This document shows positions 18,258 to 26,469 of a DNA stretch of 64,000 bases, one piece after another. Source of the DNA: an uncultured Bacteroides sp. (GTDB taxonomy: Bacteria > Bacteroidota > Bacteroidia > Bacteroidales > Bacteroidaceae). Each line of letters opens with the position of its first letter. Within the stretch, counting starts at the first letter, position 1. A model generated the notes under the pieces. It ran no database searches. It had not been told where the DNA came from and was given only the letters and a program-made list of their open reading frames with translations. The stretch is taken from NCBI GenBank assembly GCA_900766195.1, contig CAAFUN010000116.1, positions 1-64,000 on the forward strand, in the 5' to 3' direction. The position numbers were made by a program, and so were the translations under genes.

Positions 18258-18265
18258 CAAAGATA
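18258..18265 (-). promoter_or_regulatory. -7 box for the B12-switch/YidE transcript
   Basis: TATCTTTG on the minus strand directly upstream of the riboswitch. Confidence 0.5.
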
Positions 18266-18473
18266 AGAATAAAAAGCAGTACATCATAATAAACCCAAGA
18301 CAAGAAAAAGGGTATGTCGGAGTTTTTTTCAGCAGTAGTTTTTTGTTTGTAATATGTTTCTTATTAGTGCAATGCAAATAGTGATGTGAAGTCAGCATAA
18401 TATTAGAACAATTTGTGTTATTTACCCCAGTAAAACAACCACCAATCACTTGACGTTCACTATCGCAAAAACA

Positions 18474-18650
18474 CATCATCTATTTGCCCTCAACGCATCA
18501 TCTGTTCGTACTCAACACATCATCTATTTGCCCCGGACAAATCATCTGTTTGGGCTGGGTAAATCATCTGTTTACCTAGGGCATAGAAACAATTTGCCCC
18601 GGGCAATAAAGAATATAGCCCGGGGCAAAAAGATGAGTATCCATAAGTGT
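18474..18650. repeat. 22-bp phased degenerate tandem repeat array
   Basis: About eight units in an exact 22-bp phase. The heptamer ATCATCT begins at 18475, 18497, 18519, 18541 and 18563, followed by three further units in phase whose heptamer has decayed. Each unit continues with TATTTGCCC or TGTTTGCCC-like sequence. The period breaks any reading frame, so it is non-coding. It lies between the fbaB stop and the B12-switch promoter. Confidence 0.8.
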
Positions 18651-18773
18651 GCACGAAACCATTGCGTGCAGCAATATTAAGAACTTCCTACTGATTTGTT
18701 TTCACAATTTGTACATGCATACAACTTTACTTAGAAAACAAAACTTCATGAAGTCTAAAGCATCTGGTCTAAA

Positions 18774-19832
18774 TCAAGCCAAAGTAATCTCTTTATCCAG
18801 ATAAACATCCTGAATGGTCTGAATCAATTCTACTCCATCCTTCATTGGTTTCTGGAATGCCTTACGTCCGCAAATCAAACCCATACCACCAGCTCTCTTA
18901 TTGACAACTGCGGTATAAACAGCATCTTTCAAGTCACTAGCTCCGTGAGATTCACCTCCCGAATTAATCAGCCCTACTCTGCCCATATAGCCGTTGGCTA
19001 CCTGATAACGACAAAGATCAATAGGATGATCGGTAGTGAGCTTGTCATACATGGCCGGACTACTCTTAGCAAACTTAATTGCAGTAAAGCCACCATTATT
19101 AGTTGGCAATTTCTGCTTTACAATATCTGCTTTAATTGTCACTCCCAAGTGATTGGCCTGACCGGTAAGGTCGGCAGCGCTATGATAATCCACGCCGTCT
19201 TTCTTAAAGTGGTCGTTTCTTAAATAACACCACAAGATTGTTGCCATACCCAATTCATGAGCATATTCAAAAGCTTCGGCCACTTCTACAATTTGTCGAC
19301 GGCTCTCTTCCGAACCGAAGTAGATAGTAGCACCCACAGCTGCTGCACCCAAGTTCCAAGCTTCTTTAATTGTACCAAACATAATTTGATTGTACGAATT
19401 TGGATAAGTAAGCAGCTCGTTATGATTGATTTTCACCACAAAAGGAATCTTATGGGCATATTTACGTGCTACAGAAGCCAACACACCATAAGTGGTAGCC
19501 ACCGCATTACAATCAGCCTCCATAGCCAATTTAATAATATTCTCAGGATCAAAATAAAGAGGATTGGGTGCAAAAGAAGCGCCGGCTGTATGCTCAATAC
19601 CTTGGTCTACGGGTAAAATAGAAACATACCCTGTACCCCCAAGACGTCCATGACCGAAAATACGTTGCAGATTATTCAATGTCGGAATAGTCCTATCGGA
19701 ATCAATCCAAAGCCGATCAATCACATCCGGACCAGGAGCGTGGATAAGAGATTTATCAATTGATTGACTTACATGTTTCAGTAGATAATCACTCTGGTCA
19801 CCCAACAATTGTACTATTTTAGAATGTGCCAT
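18774..19832 (-). CDS. fbaB: class I fructose-bisphosphate aldolase (FbaB/DhnA type)
   Basis: A 352-residue TIM-barrel aldolase that interconverts fructose 1,6-bisphosphate with dihydroxyacetone phosphate and glyceraldehyde 3-phosphate in glycolysis and gluconeogenesis. Visible landmarks are the VDQGIEH strand near residue 87, the VKINHNELL segment, a TIKADIVKQKLP segment carrying the probable Schiff-base Lys, and the C-terminal phosphate-binding NSGGESHGASD and GGMGLICGRKAF loops. Length is normal. It is transcribed alone; no consensus promoter was recognised in the 240 bp upstream. Confidence 0.92.
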   Translation of the reverse strand: MAHSKIVQLLGDQSDYLLKHVSQSIDKSLIHAPGPDVIDRLWIDSDRTIPTLNNLQRIFGHGRLGGTGYVSILPVDQGIEHTAGASFAPNPLYFDPENIIKLAMEADCNAVATTYGVLASVARKYAHKIPFVVKINHNELLTYPNSYNQIMFGTIKEAWNLGAAAVGATIYFGSEESRRQIVEVAEAFEYAHELGMATILWCYLRNDHFKKDGVDYHSAADLTGQANHLGVTIKADIVKQKLPTNNGGFTAIKFAKSSPAMYDKLTTDHPIDLCRYQVANGYMGRVGLINSGGESHGASDLKDAVYTAVVNKRAGGMGLICGRKAFQKPMKDGVELIQTIQDVYLDKEITLA

Positions 19833-20061
19833 AACTATTTATTTTTTAGTGTTTAGTATTAACGTCTGTCGCAGAAAATAAGTTCTTTAGATTACATATT
19901 TTAAACAAAACAAGAAAGAGATGTACTTTTCTGTAATCCAATCATAGTCAAGTCACCCTTTTGTTAGTGTCACACAACAAGTTACCTTACTTCGTTCAAA
20001 ATAGAGTTCTTTTTTTGCTTATAATTTTGCTTTATACTTACTGAAATATAAATTTAATTTC

Positions 20062-20069
20062 TAACTTTG
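20062..20069 (+). promoter_or_regulatory. -7 box for the nrdDG B12-switch transcript
   Basis: TAACTTTG immediately upstream of the riboswitch, matching TAnnTTTG. Confidence 0.5.
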
Positions 20070-20075
20070 TGAGCG

Positions 20076-20302
20076 GCATAGGTTTCGCAACCATCATCAA
20101 GATAGTTTAGAATTAAAAGGGAATCCTGTGAAAATCAGGGACTATCCCCGTAGCTGTAAATTTCATCCACATAAAAGTGAAGATATTGTTTCAATGTTCA
20201 TAAGCCACTGATTATTAACAATCGGGAAGGTATTGAAACAGAAATGAGTCAGAAGACCTGCCTTGCCATTACAGTCGTTCATGGCTTTCGGGTGAAAAGC
20301 AA
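20076..20302 (+). promoter_or_regulatory. cobalamin riboswitch upstream of nrdDG
   Basis: Plus-strand elements in order: CATAGGTTTCGCAACC, GGGAATCCTGTG with AATCAGGGACT, CCCCGTAGCTGTAA, the B12 box GAGTCAGAAGACCTGCC and a closing GGGTGAAAAGC. This is an AdoCbl riboswitch. It lies 97 bp before nrdD, so cobalamin would turn down the B12-independent anaerobic reductase. Confidence 0.9.
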
Positions 20303-20398
20303 TAGAATGTATCAACTATCGATTCATTTTATTACCGTATGCTTCAGATTGTCATATATGAGTATTGACAATGTATTATATTTTGATTATTTAATATT

Positions 20399-22561
20399 AT
20401 GTTTATAAATATGGTCAATTCAGAAGTGTTCATTGTAAAACGGGATGGGAAAAAAGAGCTTTTCTCTCTGGCTAAAATTAAAAATGCAATAAGTAAAGCG
20501 TTTTTATCAGTAGGAAGTTTCGCAACACAAGAAGTCATTACACACATCTTAAGTAGGGTGAATATCAGCGACGGTAGCAGTGTGGAAGACATCCAAAATC
20601 AGGTGGAAATAGCCCTGATGGCAGAGCACTACTATGTGGTAGCAAAGGCTTTCATGCTTTACCGGCAAAAACACATGGAAGATCGTGAAGTACGCGATAA
20701 ATTACGGTTCCTTATTGACTATTGTGATGCTTCCAACCCTGCTACAGGAAGTAAATATGACTCCAATGCCAATGTAGAGAATAAGAATATTGCCACACTG
20801 ATAGGTGAATTGCCGAAAGCTAACTTTATCCGGCTCAACCGCCGTCTGCTGACCGATCGTTTGAAAGACATGTATGGCAAAGAGCTTGCCGACCGCTATG
20901 TGGAATTACTCAACCATCACTATATTTATAAAAATGATGAAACCAATCTGGCCAACTATTGCGCCAGCATCACCATGTATCCGTGGCTCATCAGTGGTAC
21001 TTCTGCCGTAGGTGGAAACTCCACCGCACCTACCAACCTGAAATCATTCTGCGGAGGCTTTATTAATATGGTGTTCATTGTGTCGAGCATGTTGAGCGGT
21101 GCATGTGCCACTCCTGAGTTCTTGATGTACATGAACTACTTTATAGGTAAGGAATATGGCAATGATTACTATAAAGATCCTGAAAGAATAGTTGATCTGT
21201 CGTTGAAACATAGAAGCATAGACAAGATTATTACCGACTGCTTCGAACAAATTGTTTATTCCATCAACCAACCTACAGGAGCACGCAATTTCCAGGCCGT
21301 ATTCTGGAATATAGCTTATTATGACAAGTACTATTTCAATAGCCTATTTGAACACTTCGTGTTCCCTGACGGTAGTCATCCCGATTGGGACTCATTGAGT
21401 TGGTTACAAAAACGCTTCATGAAGTGGTTCAATAAAGAGCGTACAAAAGCCGTGCTAACTTTCCCCGTAGAGACAATGGCTCTGCTCAGCAAAGATGGTG
21501 ACGTACTGGATAAGGAGTATGGTGACTTTACGGCCTCAATGTATGCCGAAGGACACTCTTTCTTTACTTATATGAGTGACAATGCCGACTCGCTAAGTAG
21601 TTGCTGTCGCTTGCGTAATGAAATTCAAGACAACGGATTCAGCTATACGCTCGGCGCCGGCGGCGTATCCACCGGTTCGAAAAGCGTACTCACCATCAAC
21701 CTCAACCGCTGTATTCAGCATGCGGTAAAATCGGGATTACTCTATCCATTCTTCCTCGAAGAAGTGGTAGACCTGGTACATAAGGTTCAACTGGCCTACA
21801 ATGAAAACTTGAAATTACTTCAATCCAAAGGCATGCTCCCGTTGTTTGATGCCGGCTACATCAACATGTCACGCCAATATCTCACTATCGGCGTAAATGG
21901 ACTTGTAGAGGCTGCACAGTTCATGGGCATTGAAATAAATGACAACCCCAAATATGAAGCTTTTGTAAAGGAGATTCTGGGAATTATAGAGAGATATAAT
22001 AAAAAGTATCGCACCAAAGAGGTACTGTTCAACTGCGAAATGATTCCTGCCGAAAACGTCGGTGTAAAGCATGCCAAGTGGGATAAAGAAGCCGGCTTCC
22101 AAACTTTCCGCGACTGCTACAACAGCTATTTCTATATCGTAGAAGATAAGTCGCTTAACGTAATAGACAAATTCCGTTTGCATGGGCATCGCTATATTGA
22201 ACACCTTACAGGTGGCTCAGCGCTACACATGAATCTGGAAGAACATCTTAGCAAAGAGCAATATCGCCATTTGCTACGCGTAGCAGCCCGTGAAGGATGT
22301 AACTATTTCACTTTCAATATACCGAATACCGTATGTAACGACTGCAATCATATCGACAAACGTTACTTAAGTGAGTGTCCGGCGTGTCACAGCAAAAATA
22401 TAGATTACCTTACTCGTGTAATTGGTTACATGAAACGAGTCAGCAACTTCTCTCAGCCCCGTCAGAAAGAAGCAGAGGAACGCTTCTATGCCAACGGTTC
22501 TTCACTTTCTTCAACAAACGCCGAATTGAAAGAGGAAAGAATAAAAGAGACAGTAAGTTGA
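20399..22561 (+). CDS. nrdD: anaerobic ribonucleoside-triphosphate reductase NrdD
   Basis: A 720-residue class III ribonucleotide reductase, a glycyl-radical enzyme that makes dNTPs without oxygen. The N-terminus (about residues 8-95) is an ATP-cone with VKRDGKKELF. The centre has the ADSLSSCCRL region. The C-terminus has a zinc ribbon with two Cys pairs (CNDC, CPAC) and the glycyl-radical loop TRVIGYMKRV near residue 680. An internal ATG four codons on (MVNSEV) is an alternative start. nrdG follows after 17 bp. The upstream B12 riboswitch implies use when cobalamin, and hence a class II enzyme, is limiting. Confidence 0.97.
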   Translation: MFINMVNSEVFIVKRDGKKELFSLAKIKNAISKAFLSVGSFATQEVITHILSRVNISDGSSVEDIQNQVEIALMAEHYYVVAKAFMLYRQKHMEDREVRDKLRFLIDYCDASNPATGSKYDSNANVENKNIATLIGELPKANFIRLNRRLLTDRLKDMYGKELADRYVELLNHHYIYKNDETNLANYCASITMYPWLISGTSAVGGNSTAPTNLKSFCGGFINMVFIVSSMLSGACATPEFLMYMNYFIGKEYGNDYYKDPERIVDLSLKHRSIDKIITDCFEQIVYSINQPTGARNFQAVFWNIAYYDKYYFNSLFEHFVFPDGSHPDWDSLSWLQKRFMKWFNKERTKAVLTFPVETMALLSKDGDVLDKEYGDFTASMYAEGHSFFTYMSDNADSLSSCCRLRNEIQDNGFSYTLGAGGVSTGSKSVLTINLNRCIQHAVKSGLLYPFFLEEVVDLVHKVQLAYNENLKLLQSKGMLPLFDAGYINMSRQYLTIGVNGLVEAAQFMGIEINDNPKYEAFVKEILGIIERYNKKYRTKEVLFNCEMIPAENVGVKHAKWDKEAGFQTFRDCYNSYFYIVEDKSLNVIDKFRLHGHRYIEHLTGGSALHMNLEEHLSKEQYRHLLRVAAREGCNYFTFNIPNTVCNDCNHIDKRYLSECPACHSKNIDYLTRVIGYMKRVSNFSQPRQKEAEERFYANGSSLSSTNAELKEERIKETVS

Positions 22562-22578
22562 ATACTGATTAGAAAAGA

Positions 22579-23052
22579 ATGCTGAAATATACCGATTACG
22601 ATATCGTCTTCCAGGAAATACCCGATGAAGTGACATTGGCCATCAATCTGTCCAATTGCCCCAACGGCTGCAAAGGTTGCCACAGTCCCTACCTCATGCA
22701 GGATATCGGCGAACCGCTTACCACAGCTATCCTCACCACACTTTTACAAAAGTATGGTGAGGATATCACATGTGTTTGCTTTATGGGTGGTGATGCTTCT
22801 CCTTTCGAAGTAGAGAAGCTCGCCCTTTTCCTACAATGCCAGACCATTTCACCTGTCAAAGTAGGTTGGTACTCCGGCAAGCAAGAGCTACCGGAGGGTT
22901 ATGACATTAATTCATTTCAATATATCAAACTTGGCCCTTACATTGAAAGTCGCGGAAGTCTGAAATCTGAATTTACCAACCAACGGCTGTACCAAATAAC
23001 AAATGGTAAGATGCTTGATATCACAGAACATTTCTGGAAAAAGAAGTCATAA
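22579..23052 (+). CDS. nrdG: anaerobic ribonucleotide reductase activase NrdG
   Basis: A 157-residue radical-SAM activase that generates the glycyl radical on NrdD. The iron-sulfur motif CPNGCKGC (Cys27, Cys31, Cys34) has the CX3CX2C spacing. The SAM-binding strand CVCFMGGDASPFEV follows. Length is typical for the family. It is the second gene of the nrdDG operon and shares the B12 riboswitch. Confidence 0.95.
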   Translation: MLKYTDYDIVFQEIPDEVTLAINLSNCPNGCKGCHSPYLMQDIGEPLTTAILTTLLQKYGEDITCVCFMGGDASPFEVEKLALFLQCQTISPVKVGWYSGKQELPEGYDINSFQYIKLGPYIESRGSLKSEFTNQRLYQITNGKMLDITEHFWKKKS

Positions 23053-23084
23053 CTTCACAGCATGAGTATTACTAAGAATAAAAA

Positions 23085-23118
23085 AAACTTCATGAAACTC
23101 TGTGTTACTCTGTGGTGA
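23085..23118. repeat. CTCTGTG dispersed repeat
   Basis: The sequence after nrdG contains CTCTGTGTTACTCTGTGG, a tandem CTCTGTG pair. Closely similar short repeats occur between genes in many bacterial genomes. It lies just before the promoter of the next gene. Confidence 0.35.
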
Positions 23119-23123
23119 AATAC

Positions 23124-23131
23124 TAACTTTG
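23124..23131 (+). promoter_or_regulatory. -7 box for the CDF transporter gene
   Basis: TAACTTTG, 23 bp before the start codon. Confidence 0.5.
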
Positions 23132-23154
23132 CACGCTCATTAAATGCGCAATAC

Positions 23155-24075
23155 ATGAAATCTAACGATAAACTTCTGATCCGCGCATCTTGGATCAGCA
23201 CTATAGGAAACGCCATACTATCGGCAGCAAAAATCATTATAGGCTTTACAGCCGGTAGCCTTGCCGTACTTGGCGATGGTATAGACTCTGCCACCGATGT
23301 AGCTATTTCTATTGTGATGATCTTCACTGCTCGCATCATGAGCCGTCCCCCAAGTAAACAATATGCTTTCGGGTACGAAAAAGCCGAAGGTATTGCCACC
23401 AAAGTATTGTCCATCATCATTTTTTATGCAGGCATACAAATGCTCATTTCTTCCATTCGTTGCCTCTTCTCTGAAGAAACCAAAGTACTTCCTACAAGCA
23501 TAGCCATTTATGTCACCATATTCTCCATTATTGGAAAGCTACTGCTTGCCAGCTATCAATACCGTCAAGGCAAACGGATAAACAGCTCGCTTTTGATGGC
23601 CAATGCTGTCAATATGCGTAATGACGTAATCATCTCAACCGGCGTACTTATTGGACTAGTCTTTACTTTTGTGCTCAAGCTGCCCATACTGGACACTATC
23701 ACGGGTCTCATCATCAGTCTTTTTATTCTCCGCTCATCCATCAAAATCTTTATGGACTCTAGTGTTGAGCTGATGGATGGAGTGAAAGATATGAATATCT
23801 ATGATACTATCTTTACGGCAGTGCAGAAAGTGCCCGGTGCCGGACATCCGCATCGCGTCCGCTCCCGCATGATCGGCAATCTTTATATTATTACGCTTGA
23901 CATTGAAGTAGATCCGGATATAACTGTCATGCAAGGACATGAAATAGCCGAAGACGTGGAAAACAGTATCAAGGACTCCGTAAAGAATGTATATGACATC
24001 ATTGTCCATGTAGAGCCGGCAGGCAGATCACAGGTAGGAGAAAAATTCGGCGTTGACGAGGAAATGATGAAGTAA
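23155..24075 (+). CDS. cation diffusion facilitator family transporter
   Basis: A 306-residue metal/proton antiporter that exports divalent cations such as Zn, Fe or Mn. Six transmembrane helices occupy residues 10-205. The transport-site Asp residues lie in helix 2 (LGDGIDSATDVAIS) and helix 5 (ANAVNMRNDVIIS), the latter with Asn and Asp rather than the His-Asp pair of zinc-type members. A cytoplasmic ZT_dimer domain (about 210-290) ends the protein. The metal is not certain; the NxxxD site hints at Fe or Mn rather than Zn. It is transcribed from its own promoter and converges on ccsBA. Confidence 0.9.
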   Translation: MKSNDKLLIRASWISTIGNAILSAAKIIIGFTAGSLAVLGDGIDSATDVAISIVMIFTARIMSRPPSKQYAFGYEKAEGIATKVLSIIIFYAGIQMLISSIRCLFSEETKVLPTSIAIYVTIFSIIGKLLLASYQYRQGKRINSSLLMANAVNMRNDVIISTGVLIGLVFTFVLKLPILDTITGLIISLFILRSSIKIFMDSSVELMDGVKDMNIYDTIFTAVQKVPGAGHPHRVRSRMIGNLYIITLDIEVDPDITVMQGHEIAEDVENSIKDSVKNVYDIIVHVEPAGRSQVGEKFGVDEEMMK

Positions 24076-24082
24076 CTTACTT

Positions 24083-26329
24083 CTATCCCGCTGCGTAGCT
24101 GTGCATACCTCCCAACAAGAAGTTTACTCCAAAATAAGTGATTAGCACCGAAAGGAAAGCCACAATGGCAAACACATGGAAAAACATGGGACGACGAAAC
24201 CACGGCAGTGAGTCCGGATGCAAAGCCAATGCATACACCAACATCGTGATAAGTGCCCACACCTCTTTTGGATCCCATCCCCAATAACGTCCCCAAGACA
24301 CATTTGCCCAAACGGCACCAATAAAGATACCAATGGTAAGCAGAAATACTGCAGGATAGAGTAATACCTGACTGATAATCTGAAGGCGCTCTATTTCAAC
24401 ACTGCAATTGCGACGTGAATAATGCAGGATTACAGCCGTTATCCCATTAAGCATGATAAAAGCCAATAGCGAATAAGCTAGCATAATAATTACCACATGA
24501 ACTGACAGTAACGGCGATTGCAACACAGGCATCAATTGCGTAATCTGCGGGTTAGCCTCACCAAGCATGGACACCATCAATGCCAATCCGGATACGAGAA
24601 AGCCGAAAGGGAGCATCATAGCAAACTTCCGTTGCAACGCAAAGGTAAACAACAACGTACACCAAGCCATAAACTGCATCGTTTCAAAGCCATTGGAAAG
24701 CGGCAGGTGATTGCTGACATAACCACGCAAAGCTATGACCACTGATAAATAAAGGAATAGGAGTACCATTATTGCTTTGCAAAAACCGGTAATCCATTTC
24801 CAAGACCGATCTGTATTATTGTAGAAATTCCGACGGCAATAGAGAACGAAAGTCACCAACCCCAGAATGATGCACATAATAGCCACCGGCTTGGAATAAT
24901 CCAACTTATTGTACAACTTTTCAGCTCCAAATCTGCCTTTTGAAGGTAATACCGGTGCAGCTTCTTTTATCTGGAATTTCTTAATCTTATCAAGCAATGT
25001 CACCGCCTCTTTATAATCTTTTTGAGCAACCATCTCGGCCACATATCCCATACTGTTGTGAATAAACAGCCCTACATCGGCGGACATATCGGCAGGCAAA
25101 TCATCGGCAAGAGAGTACCATTCCACAGACTTGGAAGACGGTGTTGAATAAGGATATATTTTAAGCAGACTACCTGTAGAAATCATACTAATGAGATTAA
25201 ACTTCTCATTAGCTTCTTCTATAGCTCTCATATCGTTGAATGTGCCATCTTGCACAGCTCTTTCCAACTTATAACCTTTAATATCTGCAAAGTCTGTCAA
25301 GCAGGCATAAGAATCTTTTATACCCAAAACCTTTTGGATATCTTTATTCTTTATTTTTATAACAGGCTCCTCCTTCCAGTCATCATAATAGAAAAACCAA
25401 CCGGACAGAACTTGTTCCGCAGTCAGTCCTCTGTAGGTGGAATGTCCGCACAACTTTATAGTAAAATCTTTGGCCAGTGTCTGTAATGGACAAATCCGAT
25501 CATTGTGGTAGAGGTATAAATCGCAAAATTTTGCAGCAACATCTTTCGGCAAAGCTTTTGGAAGATCCTTTGCCTGTACCCCTGTTAAGGAACAAACAGA
25601 GATAAAGCATACCAACCCTGCACGCTGCAGCAAAGGGTTTCGAAGCAACTGACGAAAGCGACTGTCTTTCTGAAATATAAAGAGAATAACAGTGAGTAGC
25701 AACAACCCGTATCCGACATAAGTTACGGCAATACCATACGGGTCATATGAAATGGATAGCGTAGTACCTCTCCCATCTCCATCATATTGGGACTGATAAA
25801 AACGATAATTCCGATAACTGAAAATGTGATTCACTGCCACTTTCCCTTCCAATGAAGTCCCCTTATCCTGTACTACTAACATACTTACAAAATCCATCGG
25901 AGCAAAAGTCCCTGGATAATATTCCAAATGAAAGTCTTTCAGCGAAATATCAAAAGGAAGAACTTCCGACTCTCCTGTAGAAGAAACAAAAGCGTGCTGC
26001 ACCGCCTCATTCTGGCGCAAATGAATACTGCCTTGTTTACCAAACAAATGTGTAACAAGCGCGCCAACTAATATAAGTATAAAGGAAATGTGCAACATAA
26101 AAGCGATGAGATGCTTTTGCTGCTTACGCGAAATCAGATAAACCAATCCGGCTACAGCACAAATGCCCCAAAGACCTATAAATATAGGAGATCCATAGAT
26201 AAACTTAGAAACAAAAGCCGTATCATAAATTTTCTCCAAAACAGTGGCAATGCTCATAACGAGCACTAGCAAAATAGTCACACCAAAAGAAAGACATTTC
26301 AACAAAGTAGCATTCACAGTCATTTTCAT
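24083..26329 (-). CDS. fused cytochrome c biogenesis protein CcsBA (ResB-CcsA)
   Basis: A 748-residue System II haem ligase that exports haem and attaches it to CXXCH apocytochromes in the periplasm. The N-terminal ResB/CcsB part has paired helices, a large periplasmic domain (about 95-470) and a further helix. The C-terminal CcsA part (about 490-745) holds the tryptophan-rich WWD motif WGRYWGWDPKEVWALI and conserved His residues at HVV, LHPD and GGMH. It lies downstream of the di-haem oxidoreductase, its likely client, but a hairpin between them suggests separate transcription. Confidence 0.92.
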   Translation of the reverse strand: MKMTVNATLLKCLSFGVTILLVLVMSIATVLEKIYDTAFVSKFIYGSPIFIGLWGICAVAGLVYLISRKQQKHLIAFMLHISFILILVGALVTHLFGKQGSIHLRQNEAVQHAFVSSTGESEVLPFDISLKDFHLEYYPGTFAPMDFVSMLVVQDKGTSLEGKVAVNHIFSYRNYRFYQSQYDGDGRGTTLSISYDPYGIAVTYVGYGLLLLTVILFIFQKDSRFRQLLRNPLLQRAGLVCFISVCSLTGVQAKDLPKALPKDVAAKFCDLYLYHNDRICPLQTLAKDFTIKLCGHSTYRGLTAEQVLSGWFFYYDDWKEEPVIKIKNKDIQKVLGIKDSYACLTDFADIKGYKLERAVQDGTFNDMRAIEEANEKFNLISMISTGSLLKIYPYSTPSSKSVEWYSLADDLPADMSADVGLFIHNSMGYVAEMVAQKDYKEAVTLLDKIKKFQIKEAAPVLPSKGRFGAEKLYNKLDYSKPVAIMCIILGLVTFVLYCRRNFYNNTDRSWKWITGFCKAIMVLLFLYLSVVIALRGYVSNHLPLSNGFETMQFMAWCTLLFTFALQRKFAMMLPFGFLVSGLALMVSMLGEANPQITQLMPVLQSPLLSVHVVIIMLAYSLLAFIMLNGITAVILHYSRRNCSVEIERLQIISQVLLYPAVFLLTIGIFIGAVWANVSWGRYWGWDPKEVWALITMLVYALALHPDSLPWFRRPMFFHVFAIVAFLSVLITYFGVNFLLGGMHSYAAG

Positions 26330-26383
26330 TGCTCGCTTTTCAATAAGAAACCATCAATAAGTAATTACTATCACATAAAGAGA

Positions 26384-26424
26384 TTGTCATTCCGGATGAA
26401 TTGATCAGGCATCCGGAATGACAA
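26384..26424 (-). terminator. hairpin between the di-haem oxidoreductase and ccsBA
   Basis: A perfect 15-bp stem (26384-26398 with 26410-26424) lies 46 bp past the stop codon on the minus strand, followed by a T-rich stretch. It probably ends or attenuates the porin operon. Confidence 0.65.
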
Positions 26425-26469
26425 TAAACTATTTGCGATCCATATCCCGATCACAAAAATACAAATCCA

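Noticed and set aside
18474..18650. CRISPR array
   Set aside because: The units are contiguous 22-bp repeats without unique spacers, no cas genes are nearby, and units degenerate along the array.
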